A DNA stretch of 64,000 bases. It comes from Emticicia sp965283955 (GTDB lineage: Bacteria; Bacteroidota; Bacteroidia; Cytophagales; Spirosomataceae). The notes under the pieces are model-generated. The model made no database searches. It was given only the letters and a program-made list of their open reading frames with translations, and had not been told where the DNA came from. Position 1 is the stretch's first letter. The number at the start of each line of letters is the position of its first letter. Position numbers and translations under genes: made by a program. Location: contig CBDIQW010000001.1 in assembly GCA_965283955.1 (NCBI GenBank), forward strand, positions 558,001 through 622,000. Direction: 5' to 3'. This document shows positions 10,215 through 20,864 of the stretch, piece after piece.

Positions 10215-12046
10215 CTACTTGTAGCCTTCTGCTTGTAAGTAAAAAAGCTCGGCATATCGTCCATTCTTCGCCAAAAGTTCTTCGTGCGTACCAATTTCGA
10301 GCAAATTCCCTTTATCAAGCACTAAAATTCTATCTGCCATTCTTACCGTTGAAAACCTGTGTGAAATCAGAATAGCAGTTTTCCCTTTGGTAAGTTCGGC
10401 AAAACGTCGAAAAACTTCGTATTCCGCACGGGCATCGAGAGCAGCAGTTGGTTCGTCCAAAATCAAAACTTCGGCTTCACGCAAATAAGCTCTTGCAAGT
10501 GCTACCTTTTGCCATTCTCCACCCGAAAGCTCGATTCCTTTAGCAAATTTTCTTCCCAAAGGCTGTTCATATTTTAATGGTAATTTTTCAATAACGGTAT
10601 CGGCCAAACTTTGGTGAGCTGCCCTTTCAAGCTCGGTAAGTTCTTCACGAGCGGCAATATCACCAACTGCAATATTATCACCTGCTGTAAAATTGAATTT
10701 TTGAAAATCTTGAAAAATCACGCCGATATGTTCACGTAATTCTGCCAAATTATAATCCTTCAAATCAACACCATCCAGTAAGATTCGTCCCTCGTCTGGG
10801 TCGTATAATCTTGCAAGCAGTTTTACTAAAGTAGTTTTCCCTGAACCATTTTCTCCAACTAAAGCCAGCTTCTCTCCTACTTTTAATGTAAAATTCAGAT
10901 TTCGGTTTGCCCATTTATCCGAATTTGGATATTTGAAACCAACATTCTCAAAACTAAAACCTTCTTTAATTGGATTTGGGAAAGGTTTGGGTTGAGTGGG
11001 CGAGATAATTTGAGGCTCAATCTGGTAAAATTCGAGACAAATCATTGAGATATAAAGCTCCTTGCGAAATGCTGGTAAACCGCCCAAGAATACCCTCCAA
11101 CAAAGATTTTAGCTGACGAAACGAACCAGCCAAAAGTTAGGCTACCAATCGTAACGATTCCTTTGATGGTTTCTACAATGATTAAGGTATATGCAGCAAA
11201 ATACCCCAAAGTACCGATTGCGACCAATAAACTTCCCCACGAAGCTCTTTCGATGGCCAGCTTTTTGTTTTCCTTGAAATATCGGTCTGATAAATTTCGG
11301 AATCGTTCAATAATAAAATCTGAAAGGCCAAAAAGTTTTACTTCTTTGGCGGTTTCATCGCTCGCACCAATAAAACGGTAATAATCTAACTCACGGCGTT
11401 GCGGAGTCCAACCTCTTTGTAGCGAATAACTTTTGGCGTTAAAATGCCATTCACCAATAAACGACGGAATGACCGAAACCAAAAGCAAGACAATCAACCA
11501 CGGATTAAAAGTGACGAGTCCGACGAGCAAAAGCCCCATCGTGATGGCGTCTTGTCCTTGTGCCAAAATCTGCGAAAGTAGAGCTGTTCGACCGTTAGTT
11601 TGCTGTCTGGCTCGTTCGAGTTTATCATAAAAAGTGGCGTTTTCAAACTGAGCTAAATCAAGCGAAACAGCGTGCTTCATTAGTTTTATCGACGTTCTAT
11701 TAGCAAACAAATCACCTAAAAGGCTATCAGTCAAGGCAATACCACGAGAAAGCAAATCGCTGACAATCATTAAACCAAATTCAGCGGCAATCAATACATA
11801 GATTTGATTGAGATTTTCTGATTTGCTGGTACTTAGCACTAAAACCTCATCAATAATAAGTTTGCCAATGTATAAAATAGAAATCGGAATAGCCGAACGA
11901 AGAAGACGTAAAACTGTATTACTGATAGTCAAGACGGGCGAAGTAAGATAGACTTCACGCAAAAAAGCAGGTAAATTGCCCAATGCTTTTAGGCGTTCTT
12001 TGATATTGGGTTTTGTTTCTGTGGGGTCAATGAGAGGTCGAGCCAT
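10215..12046 (-). pseudogene. ABC transporter, fused permease-ATPase, frame broken
   Basis: An ABC exporter half-transporter of about 610 residues. The N-terminal permease (11042-12046) has about five to six membrane helices. The ATPase (10215-about 10990) has Walker A VGENGSGKTT, Q-loop VIFQDFQKF, signature ELSGGEWQKVALARA, Walker B VLILDEPTAALDA and the H-loop LISHRFSTVR. Between them two indels occur. Near 11132-11135 a T-run (minus strand) appears two bases short, and near 11038-11045 one base is extra. A third frame bridges the gap with GSFRQLKSLLEGILG and SISQGALYLND, as expected for this family. The substrate is not predictable. Confidence 0.85.
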
Positions 12047-12114
12047 TTTCTACGATTTGGTACACAGATTTAACTGCTTAAAAGTCTTTTGGGTTCAGAT
12101 TTATCAACGAGAGA

Positions 12115-12144
12115 TTTGTAAGAGACAAAAAATGTATATATTTG
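12115..12144 (+). promoter_or_regulatory. promoter of the first ECF sigma gene
   Basis: TTTG at 12115-12118, 18 bases, then TATATTTG at 12137-12144, matching the Bacteroidota housekeeping promoter. The sigma factor ATG is 18 bases downstream. Confidence 0.65.
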
Positions 12145-12161
12145 TTTCCCTAACCTACTCT

Positions 12162-12731
12162 ATGACCTTAACAAACCTCACCGACGACCAACTGGTAGCA
12201 CTCCTGCGAGATAATCGACATGAGGAGAAAGCATTTGCGGAAATCTATGAGCGATATTGGAAAAAACTTACCTCTTTGGCTATTTTCAAGACCAATTCAA
12301 CCGAAATTGCAGCTGAGATTGTACAAGAGATTTTCATTAAACTTTGGGAAAAACGCAATTCCACAAACATTATTCACCTCGAAAGCTATCTTTTTACGGC
12401 ACTCAAATACCAAATTATCAGCCACCTCAGAGCTGTTATCAGCAGTAGAAATATTACAGATGTATATGCCGAACCACACGTTGTCTCGCAAGAAACCCTT
12501 ACAGTTGATGCACTAAAAACGGCCATCGAAACTGCCATGGCACAGCTTCCCGCCAAAACTCAACAAATATTCAGAATGAGTAGGTTTGAGGAAAAATCGC
12601 ACAGAGAAATTTCATCGGAACTTGATATTTCTGAAAAATCGGTTGAGTATCATATCACACAAACGTTGAAAATTTTGCGTGAACATTTGAAAGATTTTTA
12701 TATTCTACTTATGCTGTTCCATTCTCTCTAA
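12162..12731 (+). CDS. ECF RNA polymerase sigma-70 factor
   Basis: A 189-residue FecI-like sigma factor. I chose the ATG at 12162 (MTLTNLTDDQLVALL) over an in-frame upstream start because it follows a promoter and gives the usual length. Region 2 (about 20-85) includes AFAEIYERYWKKL and VQEIFIKLWEKR. Region 4 (about 125-178) holds LPAKTQQIFRMSRFEEKSHR and the helix-turn-helix ISEKSVEYHITQTL. It is followed by FecR, a TonB-dependent receptor and metabolic genes, the standard surface-signalling arrangement. It is divergent from the ABC transporter. Confidence 0.93.
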   Translation: MTLTNLTDDQLVALLRDNRHEEKAFAEIYERYWKKLTSLAIFKTNSTEIAAEIVQEIFIKLWEKRNSTNIIHLESYLFTALKYQIISHLRAVISSRNITDVYAEPHVVSQETLTVDALKTAIETAMAQLPAKTQQIFRMSRFEEKSHREISSELDISEKSVEYHITQTLKILREHLKDFYILLMLFHSL

Positions 12732-12933
12732 TTTCAAGGTAATTTCTTTCACTATTTCCGATTTTTTTACACGATTTACTTCATTGTCTGCGTACTCATT
12801 GATAAATAATCACAAAGAATTTTCCAAGAATAAATAAGTATTTCTACTTAATCCATTGCATTTTTCAAAGAATATTTATTTTCTTTTAGGGATACTTATC
12901 GTTTTTTCGACTTTCATTCAAATTCAGATACAA

Positions 12934-13925
12934 ATGAGCAAACAAGGATTCGATTCGATTTTAGATAAATATTTATCAGGAAAATGTTCACCCGAAGAAA
13001 AAGCGTTGGTTGAGCAATGGTATGAGTTGGTAGGAAGTGACCAACAGTTACCAAAATCAGAAATTGAGTGGTATTCTTTGAAAGGCAAAATCTGGAATGC
13101 GATTCAGGAAAATAACATAGAACCAACAAAAGTTATTCCTTTCTGGAAAACACAAATTTTCAGAATTGGCATTGCCGCCTGCTTATTACTGGGCATTGGA
13201 ATATACCTTTTACTGCCAACCAACACCGAACAACAATTAGTAACCACCACATTTGGTAGTAGTGTTACGAAAGAGAATTTATCTACCAAAGTTGTACTGG
13301 TTCGCTTAGAAGATGGTAGTGAGGTGCAGCTTTCACCTAAAGCAAAAATAACTTATCCGCAACAGTTTTTGGGTAATAAACGTGAACTTACCTTAGTAGG
13401 CGATGCCTTTTTTAGCATCACTAAAAACCCAGAGCGTCCGTTTTTGATAACAACAGGCAATACCATCACGAAAGTTTTGGGTACGAGTTTTTTTATTCGT
13501 TCATCGAAAAAAGCGAAAGTTGAAGTAGAAGTAAAAACAGGTCGAGTGGCTGTTTATGAGAAAAACGTCAGAAATAAGAAAGACAACGGTGTATTGCTCA
13601 CACCAAACTTGAAAGTAACATTTTTTGAAGATGATAAACTTTTTGTGACGGGTTTGGTAGAAAAACCAGTCATTCAAGATGTAGTAATTGAAACCCAAAA
13701 AATTGCTTTTAAGTTTGACGAAACACCACTATCCGAAGTTTTGGCCCAGCTCGAAGCAGCTTACGGCATTGAAATTACGACCGATAACGAAAAACTTAAT
13801 CACTCGCTCCTAACAGCCGATATTTCAAGCCAAGACCTATACACCAAATTAGATATTATCTGTCACCGCTATCAATCGCCCACTATGAAGTAAAAGGCAC
13901 AACGATTCTGATAACGCAGCATTAG
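12934..13925 (+). pseudogene. FecR-family anti-sigma factor, 3' end frame-shifted
   Basis: A membrane anti-sigma/sigma-regulator of about 330 residues. I chose ATG 12934 (MSKQGFDSILDKYLSGKC). A cytoplasmic domain comes first, then one helix (about 75-95, IFRIGIAACLLLGIGIYLL). A periplasmic FecR domain (about 115-215, VRLEDGSEVQLSPKAKI, VLGTSFFI) and a C-terminal DUF4974 domain follow. Near 13870 the frame shifts. As written it ends SPTMK, but the other frame continues IAHYEVKGTTILITQH to 13925, matching the second FecR's ending (NATYQVKGTSILVSG). An extra AT or similar indel explains it. Confidence 0.87.
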
Positions 13926-14016
13926 ACTTCCCCATAAATACTAACCTATTATTAAAAAAAATTTTAAAAACTTATGAGAATAGAAAAAACCTAAGTACTT
14001 CTTTCAGAAAAAAGGC

Positions 14017-14102
14017 CGACAATGGTACCAGCATTGTCGACCCAATTAATCAGCCCATATTTTTTGCAATATTTCATTCACTCAAAAAGTGACTGCTGGG
14101 CT
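14017..14102 (+). promoter_or_regulatory. twin-hairpin leader before the first TonB-dependent receptor
   Basis: Two successive inverted repeats lie in the FecR-receptor gap. The first is CGACAATG / CATTGTCG with a 7-base loop (14017-14039), the second AGCCCA (14052) / TGGGCT (14097) followed by TCTTTTT. A similar pair precedes the second receptor at 24096-24164. They may terminate or attenuate readthrough from sigma/fecR. Confidence 0.5.
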
Positions 14103-14143
14103 TCTTTTTGCCAAATCTTAATTCAACAAAACATTTCAAATCT

Positions 14144-17100
14144 ATGAAAAAAATTCAACAAAACCGTACGTTTCTGCTGAACATCATGAAATTTTCACTG
14201 CTACAACTACTAATTGTAGGCTTTTTTGCTCAAATATCCTTTGCTTTTGATGCAAAAGCTCAAGACATCATGAATAAAAGCATAACACTAAAAGCCGACA
14301 ACCTGACTTTAAAAAAGGTTTTGAGCCAGCTTGAAGTTCAGTCAGAAATTAAATTTGTTTTTAGCTCTACCACTATTCAGACCGATAGAAAGGTAAGTAT
14401 CAATGCGGCTCAGAAGCCATTATCAGAGGTACTTTCAACACTCTTCAAACCGCTAAATATTGCCTATAAAGTTATCGGAGGACAAATAATTTTGAGCGTA
14501 GATACTCAAAATACGAAAACACCCAGCCCAAACGGGTTACAGTCTTTGGAGACTCAAAAAATAGAAGACCCAATCAAAGGAAGAATTACGAATGAAAAGA
14601 ATGAAGGCTTTGCTGGAGTAAACGTAACGATTAAAGGAACAACTCGTGGCACAACCACTGACGGCGATGGCAATTTCAGCATCAATGCCAAAGAAGGAGA
14701 TATTCTGATTGCTTCGTTTTTAGGTTATAAAAGTCAAGAAATAAAAGTTGGTAAAGAAAGCATTGTCATAAAAATGACCGAAGATGTTTCGTTGCTCAAC
14801 GATGTGGTTGTGGTTGGTTCTCGTTTTGCAAAGCCTCGCACCGACCTCGACCGTCCTGTGGCAATTGATGTAATAAACGCCAAAGAATTACAGACTTCGG
14901 GGCAAGTTGATTTAGGCCAAACTATCCATTTTGCAGCACCTTCATTCAATGCCGTAAAGTTTGGTATCAATGATGCCGCTCCTTTTGTTGACCCCGCTAC
15001 GCTTCGTGGACTTGGCCCTGACCAAGTTTTGATGCTCATCAACAACAAACGCCGTCATAAAGTATCGTTTTTGAGTATCAACGATGGTGTTGGAAAAGGA
15101 CAAGTAGGAACTGACATCAACGTAGTGCCTGCACTTTCGTTGAAAAGAGTGGAAGTTTTGCGTGATGGAGCTGCAGCACAGTATGGTTCTGATGCCATTG
15201 CGGGCGTAATTAACCTCGAACTAAATGACGCCTCGGAAGGTGGAGCAGTAAATATTTTTACAGGAATTGGGTATTCAAAACCAAATCTTGATGTAACTGG
15301 AGCCATTGCCCCTACAACAATAACTGATGGATTGACCTATAATGCCAACGTAAACTTTGGTTTAAAGCTCACCTCAAAAGGCTACATTAACACTACGCTA
15401 ACTTACTCACATACAGATGGTTACGACCGCTCTGGTCCGTATAAAGCAGCGGCTGGCTATTACGTAAGAGATGCCGTACAAGATGCCGCTTTGGTAGCTA
15501 AAAATGGTATTGATTTGAATCGAGCTATTTTAGGTTCGGCCGAAAACACCACTATTGGTTTGTTTAGCAACATGGGTATTCAGTTGAATAGTAATTGGAA
15601 ATGGTATGCTTTCGGTGGATATACACACAAGCACGTAGTTACGGGTGTATTCACTCGCCCACCTTCAAATGCTCGTCGTTCGGTACTCGAAATTTTCCCG
15701 AATGGCTACAATCCAGTTGCCCCTGCTGATTTGCAGGACTATTCAATCGTGACAGGTATTAAAGGGAAAATTGGAGCAAATTGGGACGCAGACTTTAGTG
15801 CTTCGCAAGGTGGAAACCAAGTAGATTGGTACGCAAAAAATACCGTAAATCCAAGTTTGGGTGCTGCTTCACCAACCGAATTTTATGTTGGTCAAACCAA
15901 AAACTCACAAACATTAATCAATGCTGATGTTTCGAGAATGTACAACAAAGGTTCTTATCCGAATCTGAGTTTGGGTGCTGGTTCTGAATTCCGCTACGAA
16001 ACCTACAAACTTACTTCGGGCGACCCAGCCTCTTACGAAGCTGGCCCTTTGAAAAAAACAAAAGATGTTGGTTCGAGTGGTCGTGAAGGTTTTAGCAATA
16101 GAGCCGCTGGAAAATGGGGTCGTACAAACCTCGGTATTTATGTGGAAGCTGAAAGCGACATTACGAAAGCCTTTTTGGTTGGAGCGGCTCTCCGCTATGA
16201 AAATTACAGCGATTTTGGTTCGAATATGGCCTATAAATTCAATACACGTATAAAATTGGCCGAACCATTGGCTCTTAGAGCATCAGTCAGTAGAGGTTTC
16301 AGAGCTCCATCTATGACTCAAGCTTATTACAGCAATTACATCAATATCTCATTCGATAATGCAGGAAACTCAATCATTAACCCAATCATCCCAGCCACTT
16401 CTGATTTAGCCAAATTACTGGGTGTCAATGGTTTAAAACAAGAAACTTCGTTAGATTTCTCGGCTGGCCTTACTTCAAAAATTGGCTCACACTTTACCCT
16501 AACAGCCGATGTCTATCAAATTGATGTAGATAACAGAATCTTACTTTCAGGAGGAATTGATGTATCGAAAATACCACAATTTGTAGCGGCAGGTTTCCCA
16601 CAAACAGCCAATGTATTTTGCAATGCGATTGATACCCGTACCAGAGGTTTAGAATTTGTAGCAACCTACAATACTGCTATCGGAGCCAAAAGTAAACTAA
16701 GTGCCAATGTTGCTTATTCGTCAATGAACACGACTTTAAGAGCCAACCGTAAAACCGATACAGGCATAGAAGTAGCCGACAAAACCGCTACCTTGTATAT
16801 CACCGATGGTTTACCTAAGAATAAATTAATCGCCTCGGCAAACGTAGAAATTGGCAAAATTGGTTTCATGCTCAGAGCATCGCATTTTGGAGTAGTTTCA
16901 GACCCTCTGGCTACTTTGGCCGTAAAACCAACCGACCCAAACGCTGTAAACTATCAAGTATTTTCGGCTAAAACCTTGACGGACGTTTCAGTTACCTTCA
17001 AACCTACCAGCAAACTTGCCATTATTGCGGGCGTAAATAACCTCTTTGATATTTACCCTGATTTACTGCAAGTTCCTCAAACTACCAACGAAGTTGTCTA

Positions 17101-17170
17101 TTCACGTCGTACGAATCAATTCGGTACGCAAGGAAGATTCCTGAATCTAACGCTGAACTACAACTTCTAA
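14144..17170 (+). CDS. TonB-dependent receptor with STN and carboxypeptidase-like domains
   Basis: A 1008-residue outer-membrane receptor (ATG 14144 chosen; an upstream in-frame ATG at 14108 adds 12 residues). A signal peptide ends near AFDAKAQ, then an STN domain (about 45-110), which talks to FecR, a CarboxypepD_reg-like repeat (about 140-215, GVNVTIKGTTRGTTTDGDG), a plug (about 230-370, LRDGAAAQYGSDAIAGVI) and a beta-barrel ending in LNLTLNYNF with a terminal Phe. STN plus sigma/FecR upstream means substrate-induced transcription. Downstream enzymes suggest a carboxylic acid, perhaps as a metal complex, but the ligand cannot be read from sequence. Confidence 0.92.
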   Translation: MKKIQQNRTFLLNIMKFSLLQLLIVGFFAQISFAFDAKAQDIMNKSITLKADNLTLKKVLSQLEVQSEIKFVFSSTTIQTDRKVSINAAQKPLSEVLSTLFKPLNIAYKVIGGQIILSVDTQNTKTPSPNGLQSLETQKIEDPIKGRITNEKNEGFAGVNVTIKGTTRGTTTDGDGNFSINAKEGDILIASFLGYKSQEIKVGKESIVIKMTEDVSLLNDVVVVGSRFAKPRTDLDRPVAIDVINAKELQTSGQVDLGQTIHFAAPSFNAVKFGINDAAPFVDPATLRGLGPDQVLMLINNKRRHKVSFLSINDGVGKGQVGTDINVVPALSLKRVEVLRDGAAAQYGSDAIAGVINLELNDASEGGAVNIFTGIGYSKPNLDVTGAIAPTTITDGLTYNANVNFGLKLTSKGYINTTLTYSHTDGYDRSGPYKAAAGYYVRDAVQDAALVAKNGIDLNRAILGSAENTTIGLFSNMGIQLNSNWKWYAFGGYTHKHVVTGVFTRPPSNARRSVLEIFPNGYNPVAPADLQDYSIVTGIKGKIGANWDADFSASQGGNQVDWYAKNTVNPSLGAASPTEFYVGQTKNSQTLINADVSRMYNKGSYPNLSLGAGSEFRYETYKLTSGDPASYEAGPLKKTKDVGSSGREGFSNRAAGKWGRTNLGIYVEAESDITKAFLVGAALRYENYSDFGSNMAYKFNTRIKLAEPLALRASVSRGFRAPSMTQAYYSNYINISFDNAGNSIINPIIPATSDLAKLLGVNGLKQETSLDFSAGLTSKIGSHFTLTADVYQIDVDNRILLSGGIDVSKIPQFVAAGFPQTANVFCNAIDTRTRGLEFVATYNTAIGAKSKLSANVAYSSMNTTLRANRKTDTGIEVADKTATLYITDGLPKNKLIASANVEIGKIGFMLRASHFGVVSDPLATLAVKPTDPNAVNYQVFSAKTLTDVSVTFKPTSKLAIIAGVNNLFDIYPDLLQVPQTTNEVVYSRRTNQFGTQGRFLNLTLNYNF

Positions 17171-17178
17171 GAAGATTC

Positions 17179-17205
17179 AGCCCCAAACAGTTAGGGTTTG
17201 GGGCT
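17179..17205 (+). terminator. hairpin between the receptor and TcuA-like genes
   Basis: Perfect 10-base arms (AGCCCCAAAC / GTTTGGGGCT) just after the receptor stop. The T-run after it is poor (ACTTTC), so it more likely reduces expression of the downstream enzymes or protects the receptor mRNA than ends transcription completely. Confidence 0.55.
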
Positions 17206-17245
17206 ACTTTCATTCTTCAATCGCAATAAACTAAGTAAAATAAAC

Positions 17246-18775
17246 ATGAGTAATCAAATCAGCAATTTATTAGTCGGAAGCTGGGATACCGTAATAATCG
17301 GTAGCGGCAATGCAGCTCTTTGTGCGGGTATTTCGGCTCTTGAAAATGGAGCAAAAGTTTTAATTGTAGAAAAAGGAGATGAAAAAGAATGGGGAGGAAA
17401 CAGCCGCTACACCGCAGGAGCCATGAGGTTTGCCTTCGATTCTTTTGAAGATTTGAAGCCTTTGATTAGAAACCTTTCGGACGAACGTTTACCCAACACC
17501 GTTTTCGGAAGCTACACTAAGGCTAAATTTTTGTCAGATTTAGAGCATTTCAACGAAGGTGAGCCAATCACCGAATTACAGCAGTTTTTAGTAGATGAAA
17601 GTTTGGGAGCGTTGCAGTGGTTGAGTTCGCACAACGTAAAATTCGACCCAAGCTATGCACGTCAGAGTTTTTTGAAAGAAGGCAAACACGTTTTTTGGGG
17701 AGGTTTGGCACTCGATGTTGAAGGTGAGGGCGACGGTTTAGTACAAGCCGAATTGAAAGAATATTTAAGGCTGGGTGGTGAGATTTTCTACGATTGCCCT
17801 GCCGAAGAAATCTTGCAAGAAAATGGTAAAATCATAGGGGTTAGATGCACAAAACAGGGTGAGGAAGTCATTATCCATTGCCAAACCGTGATTTTGGGCT
17901 GTGGTGGCTTTGAGGCGAATAAAGAACTAAGAGAAAAATATTTAGGCGAAAAATGGGGAAGTGCCAAAGTACGTGGCACTCGCCACAACATGGGTCAGGG
18001 GCTTGAAATGGCTCGAAAAGTTGGAGCAGCTTTCAATGGATATTTTGGAGGATGCCACGCAACCCCAATGGATAAAAACATGCCGGAATATGGCAATCTT
18101 GACCTTCCGCACGTCGAACGTAAACACTATCGAAAAATATCGTATTTATTTGGCGTTATGCTCAACAACGAAGGCAAACGCTTTGTAGATGAAGGCTTAG
18201 ATATGCGAAACTACACCTATGCTCAATTTGGTAAAGCTATTTTGGAGCAACCAGACAATGTAGCTTGGCAAATTTTCGATGCCAAAACAGCCACCCTACT
18301 CTATGCCGAATACCGAGTAAATCACGCCAGTTTCTACGAAGCCGACACACTTGAAGCACTGGTAGAAAAAATCGAAGGTATCAATAAAGCCCAGGCCATT
18401 GAAACCTTACATGAATACAATAATGCCGCTGTACAAAGCAAAGATATTGCCTTTGACCCAACGTTGAAAGATGGTAAAACCACCAAAGGTTTAGCACTAA
18501 ACAAAACCAATTGGGCAAATACGCTTGATACTCCACCGTTCCGAGCGTATCCAGTGACGAGCGGCATCACCTTTACTTACGGTGGCTTGAGTGTCAACAA
18601 AAAAGGAGAAGTATTAGATTCAACGGCTCAACCAATTGCTGGTTTATTTGCTTGTGGCGAAATGGTTGGTGGAGTTTTCTTTCATGGATACCCTGGTGGG
18701 TCTGGCTTAACCTCAGGAACAGTTTTCGGGCGATATGCAGGAAAATCAGCCGCTTTATTCATTAAAAATAACTAA
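17246..18775 (+). CDS. FAD-dependent oxidoreductase, TcuA-like (tricarballylate dehydrogenase/fumarate reductase family)
   Basis: A 509-residue soluble flavoprotein (ATG 17246 chosen: MSNQISNLLVGSWDTVIIG). A Rossmann FAD motif (IIGSGNAALCAGISALENGA), EWGGNSRYTAGAMRF, a central fumarate reductase-type capping domain, GTRHNMGQG and the C-terminal GGLSVN...GLFACGEMVGG...GGSGLTSGTVFG FAD-closing motif define the succinate dehydrogenase/fumarate reductase flavoprotein superfamily. IIGSGNAALCA and the RGTRHNMG segment resemble TcuA, which oxidises tricarballylate to cis-aconitate. I see no signal peptide. The PrpF-type isomerase gene starts 7 bases later, supporting a tricarboxylate pathway; the exact substrate is inference. 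Confidence 0.8.
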   Translation: MSNQISNLLVGSWDTVIIGSGNAALCAGISALENGAKVLIVEKGDEKEWGGNSRYTAGAMRFAFDSFEDLKPLIRNLSDERLPNTVFGSYTKAKFLSDLEHFNEGEPITELQQFLVDESLGALQWLSSHNVKFDPSYARQSFLKEGKHVFWGGLALDVEGEGDGLVQAELKEYLRLGGEIFYDCPAEEILQENGKIIGVRCTKQGEEVIIHCQTVILGCGGFEANKELREKYLGEKWGSAKVRGTRHNMGQGLEMARKVGAAFNGYFGGCHATPMDKNMPEYGNLDLPHVERKHYRKISYLFGVMLNNEGKRFVDEGLDMRNYTYAQFGKAILEQPDNVAWQIFDAKTATLLYAEYRVNHASFYEADTLEALVEKIEGINKAQAIETLHEYNNAAVQSKDIAFDPTLKDGKTTKGLALNKTNWANTLDTPPFRAYPVTSGITFTYGGLSVNKKGEVLDSTAQPIAGLFACGEMVGGVFFHGYPGGSGLTSGTVFGRYAGKSAALFIKNN

Positions 18776-18782
18776 TAAGCCG

Positions 18783-19955
18783 ATGCGAAATTTCAATCAA
18801 CTCTCATCAAAACTATTTTTAATTGTACTATTTCAGCTTTCGCTGACTTGCCTAGCACAAGAGTCAGCCGAAGCTATCAAAAATAAAGAATTAAGAAGAG
18901 TTCCGTGTATTTATATGCGTGGAGGTACTTCAAAAGGTCCATTTTTTGATAAACGAGACTTACCCAAAAATAAAAAAGAACGTGATGCTATATTACTAAC
19001 CGTAATGGGTTCGCCCGATGCACGTCAGATTGATGGTTTGGGAGCGGTAGCAACCGTAACGAGCAAAGTTGTAATGGCCGAGCCTTCGAGCCGACCTAAC
19101 ATTGACGTTGATTATCTTTTTGCCCAAGTGGACATCGAAAATCCAATTGTAGATACCCTCCCACCGTGTGGCAATATGATGGCAGGTGTTGGGCCATTTG
19201 CTATTGAAAAAGGTTGGGTGAAAGCAACTATTCCCGAAACACGGGTACGAATCTACAACATCAATACCAACTCAGTCATTGAAGAATTGGTGCAGACCCC
19301 CAACGGCGTGGTAGAATACAAAGGCCATGCCCGAATTGATGGTGTACCTGGCACGGCCGCACCTGTAATTTTGAATCTATCCGACCAAGTTGGTGGCAAA
19401 ACTGGTAGGCAATTTCCAACAGGAAAAACCAAAGAAATCATCAATGGCATAGAGGTAAGCATCTTAGACGCTGGCACATTGATGGTATTAATGAAAGCCA
19501 AAGATTTAGGCCTTAAAGGCGATGAAAATCAAGAGTTTTTTGAGCGAAACCCAGAGGTGATGAAAAAAATGGAGAGCATCAGGCTCGAAGCAGGTTTAAG
19601 AGCAGGTATGGGTGATGTAAGCAATAATGTTTTACCCAAGATTGGGGTATTGTCAAGTCCAAAAGATGAAAAAAACAATATTCATTCGCTCTACTTTACG
19701 CCTAAAACGCTTCATCCAAGTCATGCCGTCACTGGGGCGATTTGTGTGGGTGCGGCTCTCAAACTAAAAGGTACAGTAGCCTCAGAAGTGGGTAAAGAAA
19801 ATGGGCAAAACCGTGAATTTGTGATTATCAAGCATCCTGCGGGGGTAATCGAAGTAAATATCGAAATGAAAACCACCGAAAATGGGCTTTTGCTCGATAA
19901 AGCAGGTACACTTCGCACGGTAAGAAAAATAATGGAAGGCTATGTTTATTACTAA
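18783..19955 (+). CDS. PrpF-family isomerase with a signal peptide
   Basis: A 390-residue PrpF protein (ATG 18783). The family fold is marked by CIYMRGGTSKGPFF near the N-terminus, PCGNMMAGVGPFAIE, DVSNNVLPKIG and SHAVTGAICVGAA. Relatives isomerise double bonds in tricarboxylic acids (aconitate in the 2-methylcitrate path, 4-oxalomesaconate in gallate breakdown). Unusually, the PrpF core is preceded by MRNFNQLSSKLFLIVLFQLS and TCLAQE, a credible signal peptide with cleavage after CLA, so the enzyme may act in the periplasm. It lies 7 bases after the TcuA-like gene and 9 before the DMT permease. Confidence 0.85.
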   Translation: MRNFNQLSSKLFLIVLFQLSLTCLAQESAEAIKNKELRRVPCIYMRGGTSKGPFFDKRDLPKNKKERDAILLTVMGSPDARQIDGLGAVATVTSKVVMAEPSSRPNIDVDYLFAQVDIENPIVDTLPPCGNMMAGVGPFAIEKGWVKATIPETRVRIYNINTNSVIEELVQTPNGVVEYKGHARIDGVPGTAAPVILNLSDQVGGKTGRQFPTGKTKEIINGIEVSILDAGTLMVLMKAKDLGLKGDENQEFFERNPEVMKKMESIRLEAGLRAGMGDVSNNVLPKIGVLSSPKDEKNNIHSLYFTPKTLHPSHAVTGAICVGAALKLKGTVASEVGKENGQNREFVIIKHPAGVIEVNIEMKTTENGLLLDKAGTLRTVRKIMEGYVYY

Positions 19956-19964
19956 AAATACCCA

Positions 19965-20823
19965 ATGAGTAAAGGAATTAAATACATGCTGATAAGCACA
20001 TTTTGCTTTTCGGCTATGCAATCATTAGTAAAATACTTGCCCGAAATCCCAATCTTCAGAACACATTTTTTTTAGGTCTATCATTGGTTGGTTATTGTGC
20101 ATTATCATTCTCAAAAAAGAGAAAGTTTCGATTATTGGCAAAAACAATAAAATGCTGGTATTCAGAGGCTTAGTTGGCTCGATGTCGATGTTTTCGTTTT
20201 TCTATTTACTGAGTCGGATACCCTTCGGAACGGCCGTGGCATTCAAATACTTATCGCCTGTTTTCACCACTATTTTAGCAGTTTTGATTCTCAAAGAAAA
20301 ACTCAAGCCACTTCAATGGTTTTATCTGATGCTTTCTTTTTCGGGAATCTTACTACTCAAAGGTTTTGACCCACGCATCAGTTTTTTCGATTTGGGAGTA
20401 GGTTTGATGGCGGCATTTTCGGGAGGTTGGCTATTTATTATCATTCGTAAAATTGGCGAAGACGACCACCATTTGGTCATACTCCACTATTTTATGTTCA
20501 TATCGGCCACCATTAGCGGATTTGCCTCGATTGATACTTGGGTTAGTCCAAGCCTAAGCCAGTCGTTACTGATTCTACTTATCGGAGTCATTGGTTTTGT
20601 AGCACAGAATTTTTTCACCATTTCTATTCAACAAAAAGATAACGTCAGTTTACTGTCAATTTTACGCTATACCGAAGCTATTTATGCCCTTGTAATTGGC
20701 TATTTCATTTTCGCAGAAACGTATTCTTGGATAAGCATCATAGGCATTCTCATGATTTTCTTGGGGGTAATCCTGACCATGCAAATGAAACGTCGAGAAT
20801 CTAAAATTGAGCCTAACACCTAA
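19965..20823 (+). pseudogene. EamA/DMT-family permease, frame broken
   Basis: An inner-membrane permease of about 285 residues with about ten helices (two EamA repeats). It starts MSKGIKYMLISTFCFSAMQS and breaks at 20066-20073, where a run of eight T is one too long. Removing one restores HFFRSIIGWLLCIIILKKEK, as expected for EamA proteins. Later segments include LVGSMSMFSFFYLLSRIPFGTA and the second-repeat ending MIFLGVILTMQMK. It follows the PrpF gene by 9 bases, so it may export or import a pathway intermediate. Confidence 0.83.
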
Positions 20824-20864
20824 ATCATTTCATATTTATCCTTTCATTCTATTCAATTAATCCT

